From positions 1 to 54,337 of the forward strand of contig CAZJLP010000037.1 in assembly GCA_964546955.1 (NCBI GenBank): a stretch of DNA of 54,337 nucleotides, read 5' to 3'. The DNA comes from CAZJLP01 sp964546955 (GTDB lineage: Bacteria; Verrucomicrobiota; Verrucomicrobiia; Opitutales; Opitutaceae). Each line of letters starts with the position of its first letter. The first letter of the stretch is position 1. The notes beneath the pieces were generated by a model. That model worked only from the letters and a program-made list of their open reading frames with translations, did not search any database and was not told the origin of the DNA. Below are positions 8,199 to 16,332 of this stretch, one piece after another. Made by a program: the position numbers and the translations under genes.

Positions 8199-9395
8199 CT
8201 ATGGCGCGCGCTTGATCGTGCCTTTTGCGGTGAGCCCGATTTCGACCTCGGGGTTCGTGTTCTGAATGACGCGCGCGAACGTGTTGTCTTTTATCGTCCA
8301 GGCCCGGTACCGGCCGGGGGGATCGGACGGCGATGTGGTGGTGAGCTCGCCATTTCGGAACTCATAATTGTCCGACACTTGATACTCCGCCCAGTAGAGA
8401 ATTCCATTTGCGCGGAATTCGTACGTCACGGGAGAACTCATGCCGCCAAACGTCACTTCCCAACGTGTTCCCGGCGTTCCGAACGGCGCGTCAGCCGGCG
8501 CCTTCGCGGCCAGTTCTTCGAATTCTGGCGGTTCCTGGAGATAATCTCGCCAGATCCACCGAAGCTGCTCGGCCAAACGCGGCCCGACTTCGTTCAGCGA
8601 TCCGGAACCTTCCGCCGGTTCCACGCGATGATCGTAGTTTTTGTCGGTGAGCGCCTCAGCCACTTTCTTGTCCTGAGTGCCGCCGTGAAAAAGAAAGCGG
8701 AGCGGTTTGCGCGGAGCGGTGCGGATTTTTTCCGAAATGTCCTCCGCTTCCTTGCTCTGCGTGAAGCGTCCGAAATGACTTACCACTTTCTGAAAATAGT
8801 CGGGGCGCATCCACGCCGCTGAAAAAGCCGCGCCCGCAGCGGATCCCGGCGCTACGATGGCGTGGCCGGCCGCATTTTTGGTCAGGTTGAAGCCTTTCAC
8901 CGCGCCGGGAATGAATTCCTCGATCAGAAAACGACAGAATTTCTCGTCCGTCGCCACATACTCGGGCACCACGACATCCGGCTGCCAGACTCGCGAGTCC
9001 GCCCCGCCCGCGCCTTCCTCCCGGCCGGGCTCCAGGAACAGCGCCAGCGTGACGGGCATTTCTTTTCGCTGGATCAGTGCGTCCAGTATCGCCGCCGCAC
9101 GCACCGGCCCCTCCTCGCGAACGTAATGCGCGCCTGACAGAAAAACGGTGAGGGCCGCCGGTTTCATCGGCTGGTACTGTGCGGGCACGTACAGCCAGTA
9201 CTGGCGCACGGTTCCCGGGTAAACCTTTCCCCGCCATGCGGAAGGCCCCATCAGTTTGCCGGCCGGAACCGGGGACGGAGATCGGGCGGGTTCGGCGGAG
9301 GTGGAATCAGCCGGCGCTGTGAGCGGAACGGCCAAAGCGAGAAGAGAAACGACGAGACATGCCGTCGCAGTCACGGCTGGAAAAGGGGTTTTCAT
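8199..9395 (-). CDS. Secreted esterase-fold (Esterase_D) protein, probably catalytically impaired, with C-terminal beta domain
   Basis: A 398-residue protein with a Sec signal peptide (MKTPFPAV...LALAVPLTAPADS). An alpha/beta-hydrolase domain of the enterochelin esterase/Esterase_D type follows (about 50-270): the entry strands RQYWLYVPAQYQP and LTVFLSGAHYV, the nucleophile-elbow region IVAPGSAAGAAF, the strand LRFLFHGGTQD and the closing helix LAEQLRWIWRDYL. The elbow reads PGSAAG rather than GxSxG. The position just before the closing helix, where GGH is expected, reads GSGSLNEVGP, so the catalytic His looks lost. A beta-rich C-terminal domain (about 290-398) has ANGILYWAEY and TTTSPSDPPGRYRAW. 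ATG 9395 is preferred over ATG 9443 because it leads straight into the signal peptide. A carbohydrate or siderophore ester substrate is possible but unproven. Confidence 0.75.
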   Translation of the reverse strand: MKTPFPAVTATACLVVSLLALAVPLTAPADSTSAEPARSPSPVPAGKLMGPSAWRGKVYPGTVRQYWLYVPAQYQPMKPAALTVFLSGAHYVREEGPVRAAAILDALIQRKEMPVTLALFLEPGREEGAGGADSRVWQPDVVVPEYVATDEKFCRFLIEEFIPGAVKGFNLTKNAAGHAIVAPGSAAGAAFSAAWMRPDYFQKVVSHFGRFTQSKEAEDISEKIRTAPRKPLRFLFHGGTQDKKVAEALTDKNYDHRVEPAEGSGSLNEVGPRLAEQLRWIWRDYLQEPPEFEELAAKAPADAPFGTPGTRWEVTFGGMSSPVTYEFRANGILYWAEYQVSDNYEFRNGELTTTSPSDPPGRYRAWTIKDNTFARVIQNTNPEVEIGLTAKGTIKRAP

Positions 9396-9725
9396 GGCCA
9401 GCGGGGGTCCAGATCGTAAAACCCATGTTCGGCGCGGGCGCAAGTCCTTCGGCGAAAGAACCGATGGTCACGCAGCCGGTAAGCCCCAAGCGCGTGCGGG
9501 ATTGGTTTGGTTGCGACGTGACTAACATAACAACGCCCGACAGCCCGCCGGGGACTGTATGGACCAGAGACATAGGACGGCGGGCTCCACCTTTTGCCTT
9601 CGTTGCCACATTCCCGTACACGCCCTGATGGTTCGTGACGAATTTCGAACACGACGGCTCCACCGAAGACGGTTCGCCCTGGGCCCACACCGCTTCTCTC
9701 CATCAAACCCGTTTTTCAGAGGTTC
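9396..9725. other. Gene-free spacer with a 9-bp inverted repeat
   Basis: No convincing gene is seen in this 330-bp stretch. It holds a perfect inverted repeat, AGCCCGCCG (9542-9550) and CGGCGGGCT (9578-9586), with a 27-nt loop. There is no T-run on either side, so it is not a canonical terminator. It could structure the leader of the secreted esterase-fold gene or the end of the gene at 9726. Confidence 0.4.
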
Positions 9726-9971
9726 CTAGGTTCCGATGGGTTTCGCCAACGGTACCAGGTGCGTCCGCACGTGTTCGTGCACTTGGCCGAGATCTTCCTC
9801 CTCGGTTTCGCCCAGGACGAAATCATCGCGTTTGGATCGCTGCGCGAAGGAGTTGAGCCAGGCGACAATGGGCTCGCGCCTAGGCACGAAGGTGGTCGGA
9901 ACCGCCCGAAGATCGTCGAGGAGCGAGCGGGCTCGGTTGTGGTATGTCATTTCCGGAGTCGTGGATTTCAT
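9726..9971 (-). CDS. Small hypothetical protein (overlaps the end of the upstream gene)
   Basis: An 81-residue acidic-tailed protein, unrecognised. Its N-terminal third reads YHNRARSLLDDLRAVPTTFV followed by PRREP; the rest is charged (KRDDFVLGETEEEDLGQV). The LxxxLxxxxPxTFVPxR pattern recurs in another tiny gene at 13029-13163. The start (ATG 9971, or ATG 9950) lies inside the 3' end of the upstream gene, which stops at 9880. The overlap is therefore 71-92 bp, longer than normal translational coupling; either the upstream gene ends in a disordered tail or one of the two frames is wrong. Confidence 0.45.
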   Translation of the reverse strand: MKSTTPEMTYHNRARSLLDDLRAVPTTFVPRREPIVAWLNSFAQRSKRDDFVLGETEEEDLGQVHEHVRTHLVPLAKPIGT

Positions 9972-10782
9972 GAAAGATATTTTTGTCCGCCGGGCCGGCC
10001 TCGTGGGGCCGGGGAGAACCGCCTTCGTTTTCCCAACTTGCCTCAGCTTCGCGCGCGGATCCTCGGTTCACGGAGGAGGCAGGTGGCTCCGCTGTCCGTT
10101 GAACGGGCATGTCGCGGTGCCAGTCTGACGTTGCAGGCAACATGTCAGTGTCGGAAACGGTTTTGCTGTGCGATGCACGGCCCGCCAACGCAGGAATGGA
10201 TGGCGCTCCGACGTATTTCCAAGCAGGAAAATGGGCGCTTTCGCTTTCCGAGGTTTCGGCGATCAAGTACCGCAGTTGCCCGGACATCACGGTGTGGTGA
10301 TCGATCGTCGCATGGAGAAATGCCCGCACAGCGAGCCCGACGTTGAAGAACTCCGGCGTGTCCAAACCTCGGGTCAGGTCAATCAGTATGCCGGTATGTA
10401 AGCATAGGAGCTTGTTGATCATCGCGTCGAGCGTAAGGCCCGCCCCCGAATGAAAATCGATCCATGCTTCACGGCTTAGGCCGCTGTATCCCGCCGACGT
10501 TGGCGCCGCCCGCAGCGCGCAACTGCACAGGGTTTCCTCGATCATTCCCAGTCGCGTGAAGTGGTCCTTTAATACCTGCCGGGCGAATTCCTGATCGCGG
10601 TCCTCGAGATCCCAATAACTATCCCGAGTTGCGACCGAAAGCACGCCTTCGCTTGCCAACAGCTTTTCAAAGAGCGCGTGTAACGCGCTGCGTTCGTCGG
10701 CGCGCAACGCCTGACTGGACGGGAAGGGAATGGCCAGTGCTCGTGTATCCTTTGACACATCTTTTGTATCTATGAGCTGCAT
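9880..10782 (-). CDS. Hypothetical protein with helical N-terminal domain and disordered tail
   Basis: A 300-residue protein, unrecognised. Residues 1 to about 190 look globular and mostly helical (ALHALFEKLLASEGVLS, FARQVLKDHFTRLGMIEETL, LTLDAMINKLLCLHTGILID, FLHATIDHHTVMSGQLRYLI). Residues about 195-300 are rich in Ser, Pro, Glu and Arg and look disordered. His pairs (TIDHHTV) and Glu residues in the helices could suggest a metal or heme-type bundle, but no signature supports that. There is no signal peptide. The first gene in its direction after a 534-bp gene-poor spacer, it overlaps the small gene at 9726-9971. Confidence 0.5.
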   Translation of the reverse strand: MQLIDTKDVSKDTRALAIPFPSSQALRADERSALHALFEKLLASEGVLSVATRDSYWDLEDRDQEFARQVLKDHFTRLGMIEETLCSCALRAAPTSAGYSGLSREAWIDFHSGAGLTLDAMINKLLCLHTGILIDLTRGLDTPEFFNVGLAVRAFLHATIDHHTVMSGQLRYLIAETSESESAHFPAWKYVGAPSIPALAGRASHSKTVSDTDMLPATSDWHRDMPVQRTAEPPASSVNRGSAREAEASWENEGGSPRPHEAGPADKNIFHEIHDSGNDIPQPSPLAPRRSSGGSDHLRA

Positions 10783-11316
10783 ACGATGCTGTCACTCGTC
10801 TGCCCGCTGGCTGGGGGGGAGGGTGATTTGGGTACGTTACTATTTCGCTGCCTACGCTGCTATGGGGTGTTGACCTAACTCGCCTTCTGGATCTTTGCCT
10901 GGTCGTAACACGCGCCGATGCGACTTCGGGCAAGCTCCGTAGAGCGCGGACAGGCGAATGGACATCCAGCATCGCGCACCCAAGAGTGAAGGCACTTCCC
11001 GGACAGGGCGCGAATTTAGTTGAAGGCGCGCATGGGTCTGGTGCGGCAGGGGCACTATCATCCGTTCGTTCGTGGCCGAGGTGAATCGGTCTTGCGCTTC
11101 CGGCCGGGAGCACGAGAAGTGAGCTTGAATGAGCGTCCGATGCGAGTTTGACGCACCACGCAGGAAATCAGTGCGAGCAGTTCCCGCGCGGCCCCTATCC
11201 GGGTGCGGTGGGGCGCAAGCAACACGTGTGGCCGGCGAATTGACATGAGCTCACGATAGACTGCGTCCTGGCCGCCGCCCATGGGGTGTGCACCTACCGG
11301 GGAATAATATCGATCC
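10783..11316. other. Gene-free spacer
   Basis: This 534-bp stretch has only weak open frames with no recognisable protein features. Two similar 19-mers occur near its ends: ATGGGGTGTTGACCTAAC at about 10861 and ATGGGGTGTGCACCTACC at about 11281. They differ at only a few positions. I see no promoter, RNA gene or terminator that I can support. Confidence 0.4.
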
Positions 11317-12021
11317 TCACTTGGTCGTAGTCTGAACGCTGCTTTCAATAATCCCTTCGGCAATAGCGTAACGTGTCAGACCCGCGGTGTCGTGGATCCT
11401 CAACTTGTCCATTAGGTTTTGCCGATGTTTTTCCACGGTTTTGATACTGATCTTAAGTGTCTCCGCGACCTGCTTGTTGGCGCTTCCTTCCGCGATCAGC
11501 TGGATAACCTCGACTTCACGGGACGTGAGGCGAGCGGTTCGCGCGGTCGAACTTCGATCCGCGTCGAAAGGGGGTCGGCTCGCCGAGGCGACAGGTCGCT
11601 CTTGCAGACGGCGGAGAATGACGGGGCTAAATATGCGCCCGCCTTTGTGAATCTCGCGGATTGCCCGCACGAGGCCCTGGGCAGACGTCTGCTTGACCAG
11701 ATAGCCGACGGCGCCGATGGCGATCACTCGTTTGATGTACTCGTCGTCGCTGTGGGCTGACAGGACGAGGACTTTCGCCTTGGGCGAGAACGTGAGGATT
11801 TGATGCATCGCCTCCACGCCGTTTAGCGAGGGCATGGCGATGTCCATCAGGATCACATCGGGCTCAAGCTTCTTTGCCAGGGCGACGGCTTGGCGTCCGT
11901 CGTCCGCTTCGCCCACCACGCGCAGGTCGCCATGGCCTTCGATTAGCATGCGCAGGCCTTCGCGCACCACGACGTGGTCATCGACGAGCAGGAGGGTGAT
12001 GGGCGGTCGCGGATCGGTCAT
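11317..12021 (-). CDS. NarL/FixJ-type response regulator
   Basis: A 234-residue DNA-binding response regulator. The receiver (about 7-125) has LLVDDH, the phosphoacceptor Asp in DVILMDIAMPSLNG, VLVLSAHSDD with the switch Ser, and the switch Lys in GYLVKQTS. The output is a LuxR-type helix-turn-helix (about 162-225) with LTSREVEVIQLIAEGSANKQ and ISIKTVEKHRQNLMDKL. The gene starts only 6 bp after the stop of the kinase gene at 12028, so the two form a cognate pair in one operon. Target genes are not indicated. Confidence 0.95.
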   Translation of the reverse strand: MTDPRPPITLLLVDDHVVVREGLRMLIEGHGDLRVVGEADDGRQAVALAKKLEPDVILMDIAMPSLNGVEAMHQILTFSPKAKVLVLSAHSDDEYIKRVIAIGAVGYLVKQTSAQGLVRAIREIHKGGRIFSPVILRRLQERPVASASRPPFDADRSSTARTARLTSREVEVIQLIAEGSANKQVAETLKISIKTVEKHRQNLMDKLRIHDTAGLTRYAIAEGIIESSVQTTTK

Positions 12022-12027
12022 GGAGAG

Positions 12028-13023
12028 TTATGCCGTGCGGTTGCCGTTTAACGGCACCAGGGCGTGCACCGAGGTACCTTTACCGCGCGCCGATTCGATC
12101 GAGAACTTGCCGCCCGTCATCTCGACGCGTTCGCGCATGCCGATCAATCCCAGGTGCCGGTTCCGGGTAGCCTGAAGCACCTTCTCGACGGCAAAAGCGC
12201 GGCCGTTGTCCCTGATTTCCATCGTGACGCCGCTGGGGGCTTGACCGATCGTAAGGACGACGCGGGTGGCGTGGGCGTGGCGTGCGATGTTGGTCAACGC
12301 CTCCTGGGCGACACGGTAGAGCACGGTGCGCCGGGTGCTGTTCAGGCGTTCGACCCCTTTGGTCGATTTGAAGATCACGGCCAGGCCGGTGCGTTCGATG
12401 TAGGTTTTCAGATGTGACTGCAGGGCGGGAATCAATCCCAGGTCGTCGAGCAAAGTCGGACGCAGTTGCCGAGCAAACTGGTGGACGATTTTAACCGAGC
12501 GCTCGACAAAGCGCTGGGTTCGGCCGATCTTTTGCCGTAGCACGCGCGTATTGACGGCGGCGGCATCCTTTAATGCGGCGAGGTGTACGCCAATTCCCGC
12601 CAGCGTCTGGGCAATTTCGTCATGCAGTTCCCGGCTGATTTCCTTTCGTTCTTCTTCCTGCGCCGAGAGAATGTTATGGGAAAGCCGACGCAACTGGGCC
12701 TGGGCGACCTGCGCCTGCGTCAGCAGTGTTTTATGTCGCGCGTTGCTCGTTTCGAGCGAGGCGCTTAGCTTTGATTGAAGAAGCGCGTGACGAGCGTTGT
12801 CGCGGGAGAGTCGCAGGTTTTGAGCCGTCAGTTTGAGAGCCTTCGCACTCAGCCTGGCCTGCTCTCGCTTTGCTTCGCCATCTCCCTCATTGCCGTTGCG
12901 CGTTTGTTCCATGGCACGCAGCACCTCTGAAAAGAACGCGTGAGTCCGACCGATTTTCTGGTCGAAAGCGGCATTTCCGGATGTGAGCATCGGCGCCATC
13001 GTCCGGCCATGACATCGATACAA
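12028..13023 (-). CDS. Soluble NarX-type (HisKA_3) histidine kinase
   Basis: A 331-residue kinase. The N-terminal half (about 1-115) is charged and coiled-coil-like (AKREQARLSAKALKLTAQNL and repeated QAQ/SRDNA motifs), with no membrane segment or recognisable sensor domain. The dimerisation/phosphoacceptor box is KEISRELHDEIAQTLAGIG at about 130-150. A HATPase domain follows with AQEALTNIARHAHA, IRDNGRAF and HLGLIGMRERVEM, typical of NarX/DegS kinases. It is paired with the regulator at 11317. A tiny gene ends 5 bp upstream, suggesting a three-gene operon. The input is unknown and must be cytosolic or transmitted by a partner. Confidence 0.92.
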   Translation of the reverse strand: MYRCHGRTMAPMLTSGNAAFDQKIGRTHAFFSEVLRAMEQTRNGNEGDGEAKREQARLSAKALKLTAQNLRLSRDNARHALLQSKLSASLETSNARHKTLLTQAQVAQAQLRRLSHNILSAQEEERKEISRELHDEIAQTLAGIGVHLAALKDAAAVNTRVLRQKIGRTQRFVERSVKIVHQFARQLRPTLLDDLGLIPALQSHLKTYIERTGLAVIFKSTKGVERLNSTRRTVLYRVAQEALTNIARHAHATRVVLTIGQAPSGVTMEIRDNGRAFAVEKVLQATRNRHLGLIGMRERVEMTGGKFSIESARGKGTSVHALVPLNGNRTA

Positions 13024-13028
13024 AGCCG

Positions 13029-13163
13029 TCAGACCGACCCCGAGGGTGTTGCTGCGCGTCGCGAGGTGCGCGGCGGCACGAAGGTCACCGGTGATCCCTG
13101 GTCAAGATGCTGTTGAAGAGCGCGGGAGTAGTGGGTGAAAAGAGTTTTGAAATTGTTGGTCAT
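13029..13163 (-). CDS. Tiny protein upstream of the kinase (44 residues)
   Basis: A 44-residue reading frame from ATG 13163 (ATG 13181 adds six residues): FKTLFTHYSRALQQHLDQGS, then PVTFVPPRTSRRA. It ends 5 bp before the kinase start, so it is likely cotranscribed. The motif LxxxLxxxxPxTFVPxR also occurs in the gene at 9726-9971, which raises the odds that both are real. It could be a leader peptide or a small regulator; no function can be assigned. The longer in-frame extension to 13388 lacks protein character. Confidence 0.4.
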   Translation of the reverse strand: MTNNFKTLFTHYSRALQQHLDQGSPVTFVPPRTSRRAATPSGSV

Positions 13164-13181
13164 AGTAAGTGAGGTCTTCAT

Positions 13182-13660
13182 TGCTGCGCTACATACCCCG
13201 AGTGCGGGCTCTCTCCTACGCATCGCGGCCAAGCCCAATGTCCAGGCTCCCCCTTGGGCAATCACACGGCAGCAGCGGCGTAACGCTGAGGGGAACCCAC
13301 TGTAACCCTCTTTCCCTCCAAACGCTATGCTTATCGTCGAGGCGATTGCACTGGCGGCATAGAGCTCCAGGGAGAATAACGTCTCCACGAAATTTGAGAC
13401 CTGCGATGTATTGCACTGAGTGCCAGCGACCCACAGGTGTTGCTGCTCGACAAGGGCGGAGCCGACGGGCGGGGTAGGTGAAAACCTTATGGTGAGCAGT
13501 CGCCAGCAGGCGCATTTTCACCCGTGCGTGGCGGCGATCTCTTCACGCCACCGCCTCTGCATCAAGTATTTTGAATATCACACAATTATCTGCTTTGCCG
13601 ACGCGGCCAGTGGCATGACTCGGACGACGCCGAGCGATCGGAGCAGGATAGAAAACGACT
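13182..13660. other. Gene-free spacer
   Basis: A 479-bp spacer between the minus-strand kinase operon and the plus-strand receiver gene. No coding region with codon or motif support is seen on either strand. It must contain both divergent promoters, but I cannot place them with confidence. The stretch just before 13661 is AT-richer (around 13570-13600 and 13650-13680) than its surroundings. Confidence 0.4.
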
Positions 13661-14140
13661 ATGATCAATTTAAATCACATGGAGGCCGTGTCTCCTTTCT
13701 CTGCCGAGGCCGATGGAGACCGCTTCTCGTCGAGTCGGATTCTGGTGGTCGACGACGATGACATTTTTCGCGAATTTCTGGTCGCGATCGTGGCCCGTTT
13801 AGGGTGTCAGATCGATATCGCCCACGATGGCGAAGCTGGGTGGGACGCATTCCAGCTGGCCCACTACGATCTCTTGCTCACGGACCACAAAATGCCCCGT
13901 CTCCTCGGTCTCGATCTCATCCGACGCGTTCGCTCCGTTCGCCGGAATATGCCCTGCATTTTGATGTCCTCGGAGCTGCCGACGCACGAGGTCGATTTAG
14001 CCGCGTTGACGAAGCCGGGGGCGGCAATCGAAAAGGCGTTTTCTCTCCCCTCGCTTCTACCAAAGATCCGTGAGCTGCTGCGATTCGGGCAAGGTGTCTC
14101 CGCAGGCCGCGAACCTTCCGTCCAGCACGCCGCCGGTTGA
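13661..14140 (+). CDS. Single-domain response regulator (CheY-like)
   Basis: A 159-residue protein with one receiver domain (about 25-145) and short tails. It shows the acidic cluster ILVVDDDD, the phosphoacceptor Asp in LLLTDHKMPRLLGLDL, the switch Ser in CILMSSELP and the Lys in AIEKAFSLPSLL. No output domain is present, so it would act as a phosphotransfer or protein-binding intermediate. It closely resembles the stand-alone receiver at 41969 in motif order (MPRL-G-L/V-L and SSELPTHEVDLAAL versus SGDLPLHEPDLIAL), so the two are probably paralogues. A kinase gene lies 0.8 kb downstream on the same strand. Confidence 0.9.
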   Translation: MINLNHMEAVSPFSAEADGDRFSSSRILVVDDDDIFREFLVAIVARLGCQIDIAHDGEAGWDAFQLAHYDLLLTDHKMPRLLGLDLIRRVRSVRRNMPCILMSSELPTHEVDLAALTKPGAAIEKAFSLPSLLPKIRELLRFGQGVSAGREPSVQHAAG

Positions 14141-14298
14141 ACGAGGCTTTGGTAGGAGGCCATTCGCTGACGCAGTCCACTCCCACGGCAGATCCCGCCG
14201 TTATATTAGAGATCCTATCGCCTTGGTCCCGTAACGCACAGAGCACACGAGGGGCCCGGGGTCATTGCTGTCGAGACCTTCGCGTGCGACGCTGGTCG

Positions 14299-14526
14299 AT
14301 GAAATCTCCAAATACCGGAAAGACTTTGCCGACCGTGATGGATCTAGAAACGGGCATCTCCATGATTACCCTCGATGGTTTCGCGGGCTTGAGCGCGCCT
14401 GACAAAGCTATCCGTCAGGAAACATTGAATCGCGCCTACTCGATCTGGGACCGCGCGGGCAGGCCCGATAATCGCGATCTCGACCACTGGCTCCAAGCAG
14501 AGGCGGAGGTATCGGGCGAATCTTGA
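14299..14526 (+). CDS. DUF2934 family small protein
   Basis: A 75-residue protein whose C-terminal half fits DUF2934: ETLNRAYSIWDRAGRPDNRD followed by LDHWLQAEAEV. The family is small, common in proteobacteria and Verrucomicrobiota, often stress-associated and of unknown function. ATG 14299 is used; the in-frame reading from 14137 is poor in protein features. The residues just before the domain (GISMITLDGFAGLSAPDKA) look linker-like. The stop at 14526 is followed immediately by a decayed receiver gene. Confidence 0.65.
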   Translation: MKSPNTGKTLPTVMDLETGISMITLDGFAGLSAPDKAIRQETLNRAYSIWDRAGRPDNRDLDHWLQAEAEVSGES

Positions 14527-14528
14527 TC

Positions 14529-14700
14529 CGCGTCACTGACCTTAAGATACCGCGCGCGGATGGATTGCCGTACTGCGCGATCTCAAGGCGAATCCAGAGT
14601 GGACCATCATTCCCACTGTTGTGTTCAGTTCATCCGTGAATTTAGACGATATCAAGAAATCGTACATGATTTGGATGAGCTGCAAGAGTCCGAAGGTCGA
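14529..14700 (+). pseudogene. Decayed Rcp1-type response regulator fragment
   Basis: Reading through 14529-14565 gives the phosphoacceptor box VTDLKIPRADG. After a frame change near 14560 another frame gives IAVLRDLKANPEWTIIPTVV and FSSSVNLDDIKKSY. Joined, these match the second half of an Rcp1/CheY-like receiver (D-L-K-x-P-R-x-D-G, then LRxLKxxPxxxxIPVVVxSSSxxxxDIxxxY). The N-terminal third and the Lys-containing end are missing. The segment directly abuts the stop of the DUF2934 gene. The intact receiver at 42372 has the same DLKMPRCDG box and is a likely paralogue. Confidence 0.7.
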
Positions 14701-14970
14701 TAGCACAGGCCTAAGGAGTATTACGGATAGGAGGGGAAAATCGGTGGGCAGATCGAGCAACTCGGGGGCACTGCCTGCCAAACCGCGGAGGTGGACGGAG
14801 CGACGCCGTTCCGGGTGCCGACGCCGGTCGCGGACTACGTTGAAACCCGGTGGACGTTTCCGGTATTTCCCAGGAACGGTGGAGACCCTTCCCCGCTGGA
14901 CGGGCCTCGCCTTACGTGAGATCCTTGGGAGGCTGGGGCTATCCAAATCCGCGTCGCCCCGGATCGTCGA

Positions 14971-16158
14971 ATGAATTTCCGGCCAAACGAAGACCCTCTG
15001 CCCGAAAGCAACACCGGAACAAAAGAACGCCTAGAACCCGATCGCGACCAGTTGCTCGCTTTTTTCGAGGAGAGCGTCATCGGCCTGCATTGGGTGGGGC
15101 CTGATGGCATCATACTGTGGGCCAATCGCGTAGACAGCGAACTGGTCGGCTACTCCCACGAGGAGTACATCGGCATGAACATCGCGGACGTTCATGCCGA
15201 CGCCGACGCGATCGAGGACATCCTCGATCGCCTCTCGCGCGGGGAGAAACTGAGGGACTACGAAGCCCGGCTCAAGTGCAAGGACGGCTCCATCAAAACG
15301 GTTCTGATTGATTCCAGTGTGCTGTGGGACAAGGGGCGCTTTCTCCACAGCCAATGTTTCACCCGCGACATCACGGATCGGAAAAGAACCGAGGAGGCAT
15401 TGCGCGCCACGCAGATCGAACTAGCCAGGGCCAATGAGGAATTGGAACAGCGAGTAGAGGAGAGAACGGCCTCGCTATCGGAGGCGATCAAGCATCTGGA
15501 GGAGTTTTCTCACACCGTCTCACATGATCTGCGCGCTCCTCTGCGCGGTATACTCACGTACAGCACCATCCTGCTAGATGACCACGGCAAGGCACTGTCC
15601 GCCGAGTCGGCTTCTTATGTGCGGCGCATCGCAGACAATGCCGGCCGTCTCGATCGCATGGTCACCGATGTGCTCGCCTACAGCAAAGCGGTGCGGGGCG
15701 AGCAACCTACGGCCCCCGTGTCTCTCGTCGATCTGGTGACGGACTTGCTGGCGAGCCTTCGCGCTCTTCAACCACCGGGAACGCAGATCGAGGTCGGCCC
15801 GCTGTTCGACGTGATGGCACACGCGCCGTCTCTCTCTCAAGCCGTCGAAAATTTGTTGGGCAATGCCTTGAAATTCGTTCGCGCTGGCGTGCCTCCGAAA
15901 ATTCGCATTTGGAGCGAGGTCCGCGGCTCGCGAGTTCGGCTCTGGGTTGAGGACAACGGCATCGGAATTCCCGCTGGCCAACAGGGACGGATCTTCGCGA
16001 TTTTTGAGCGCGTCCACGCCCATTTACCGTACGAGGGCACCGGTGTGGGCCTGGCTATTGTCAAAAAAGCCGTCTCCCGCAGCGGAGGTGAAGTCGGAGT
16101 CGAGTCCGATGGTATGAACGGCAGCCGTTTTTGGATCGAACTGCCGAAGGTGGGCTGA
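14971..16158 (+). CDS. PAS histidine kinase (soluble)
   Basis: A 395-residue kinase. A PAS domain (about 25-140) begins LLAFFEESVIGLHWVGPDG and closes with FTRDITDRKRTEEAL. A coiled linker (about 142-175) follows, then a HisKA box with EFSHTVSHDLRAPLRGI holding the phospho-His, and a HATPase domain with ENLLGNALKFV, WVEDNGIGIP and GTGVGLAIV. No membrane segment is present. The kinase core closely resembles that of the receiver-PAS-kinase at 212-1816 (ERxHxxxxYEGTG(I/V)GLAIV and SRFW(I/V)xL ends), indicating paralogy. The likely partners are nearby single-domain receivers. Confidence 0.93.
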   Translation: MNFRPNEDPLPESNTGTKERLEPDRDQLLAFFEESVIGLHWVGPDGIILWANRVDSELVGYSHEEYIGMNIADVHADADAIEDILDRLSRGEKLRDYEARLKCKDGSIKTVLIDSSVLWDKGRFLHSQCFTRDITDRKRTEEALRATQIELARANEELEQRVEERTASLSEAIKHLEEFSHTVSHDLRAPLRGILTYSTILLDDHGKALSAESASYVRRIADNAGRLDRMVTDVLAYSKAVRGEQPTAPVSLVDLVTDLLASLRALQPPGTQIEVGPLFDVMAHAPSLSQAVENLLGNALKFVRAGVPPKIRIWSEVRGSRVRLWVEDNGIGIPAGQQGRIFAIFERVHAHLPYEGTGVGLAIVKKAVSRSGGEVGVESDGMNGSRFWIELPKVG

Positions 16159-16332
16159 CGCAAACTGTGGGATAGGCCGCCTGATCGGTACCGAGCCAAG
16201 GAAAGGAAAAACGTCGCCGAGCGCTGGCGGATTGGCCGCTTACGTTTTCAGTGCGGTGAGCGAGAGCAATAATCACGCTCAGGTTCCCTTGTAAGATGTG
16301 GGATACGGTTCCGTCAGCCTAGTGAACCCACT

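Noticed and set aside
11058..11363. 101-residue minus-strand frame after the NarL-type regulator
   Set aside because: Arg-rich, overlaps the regulator's end by 47 bp, no family resemblance and no paralogue in the window.
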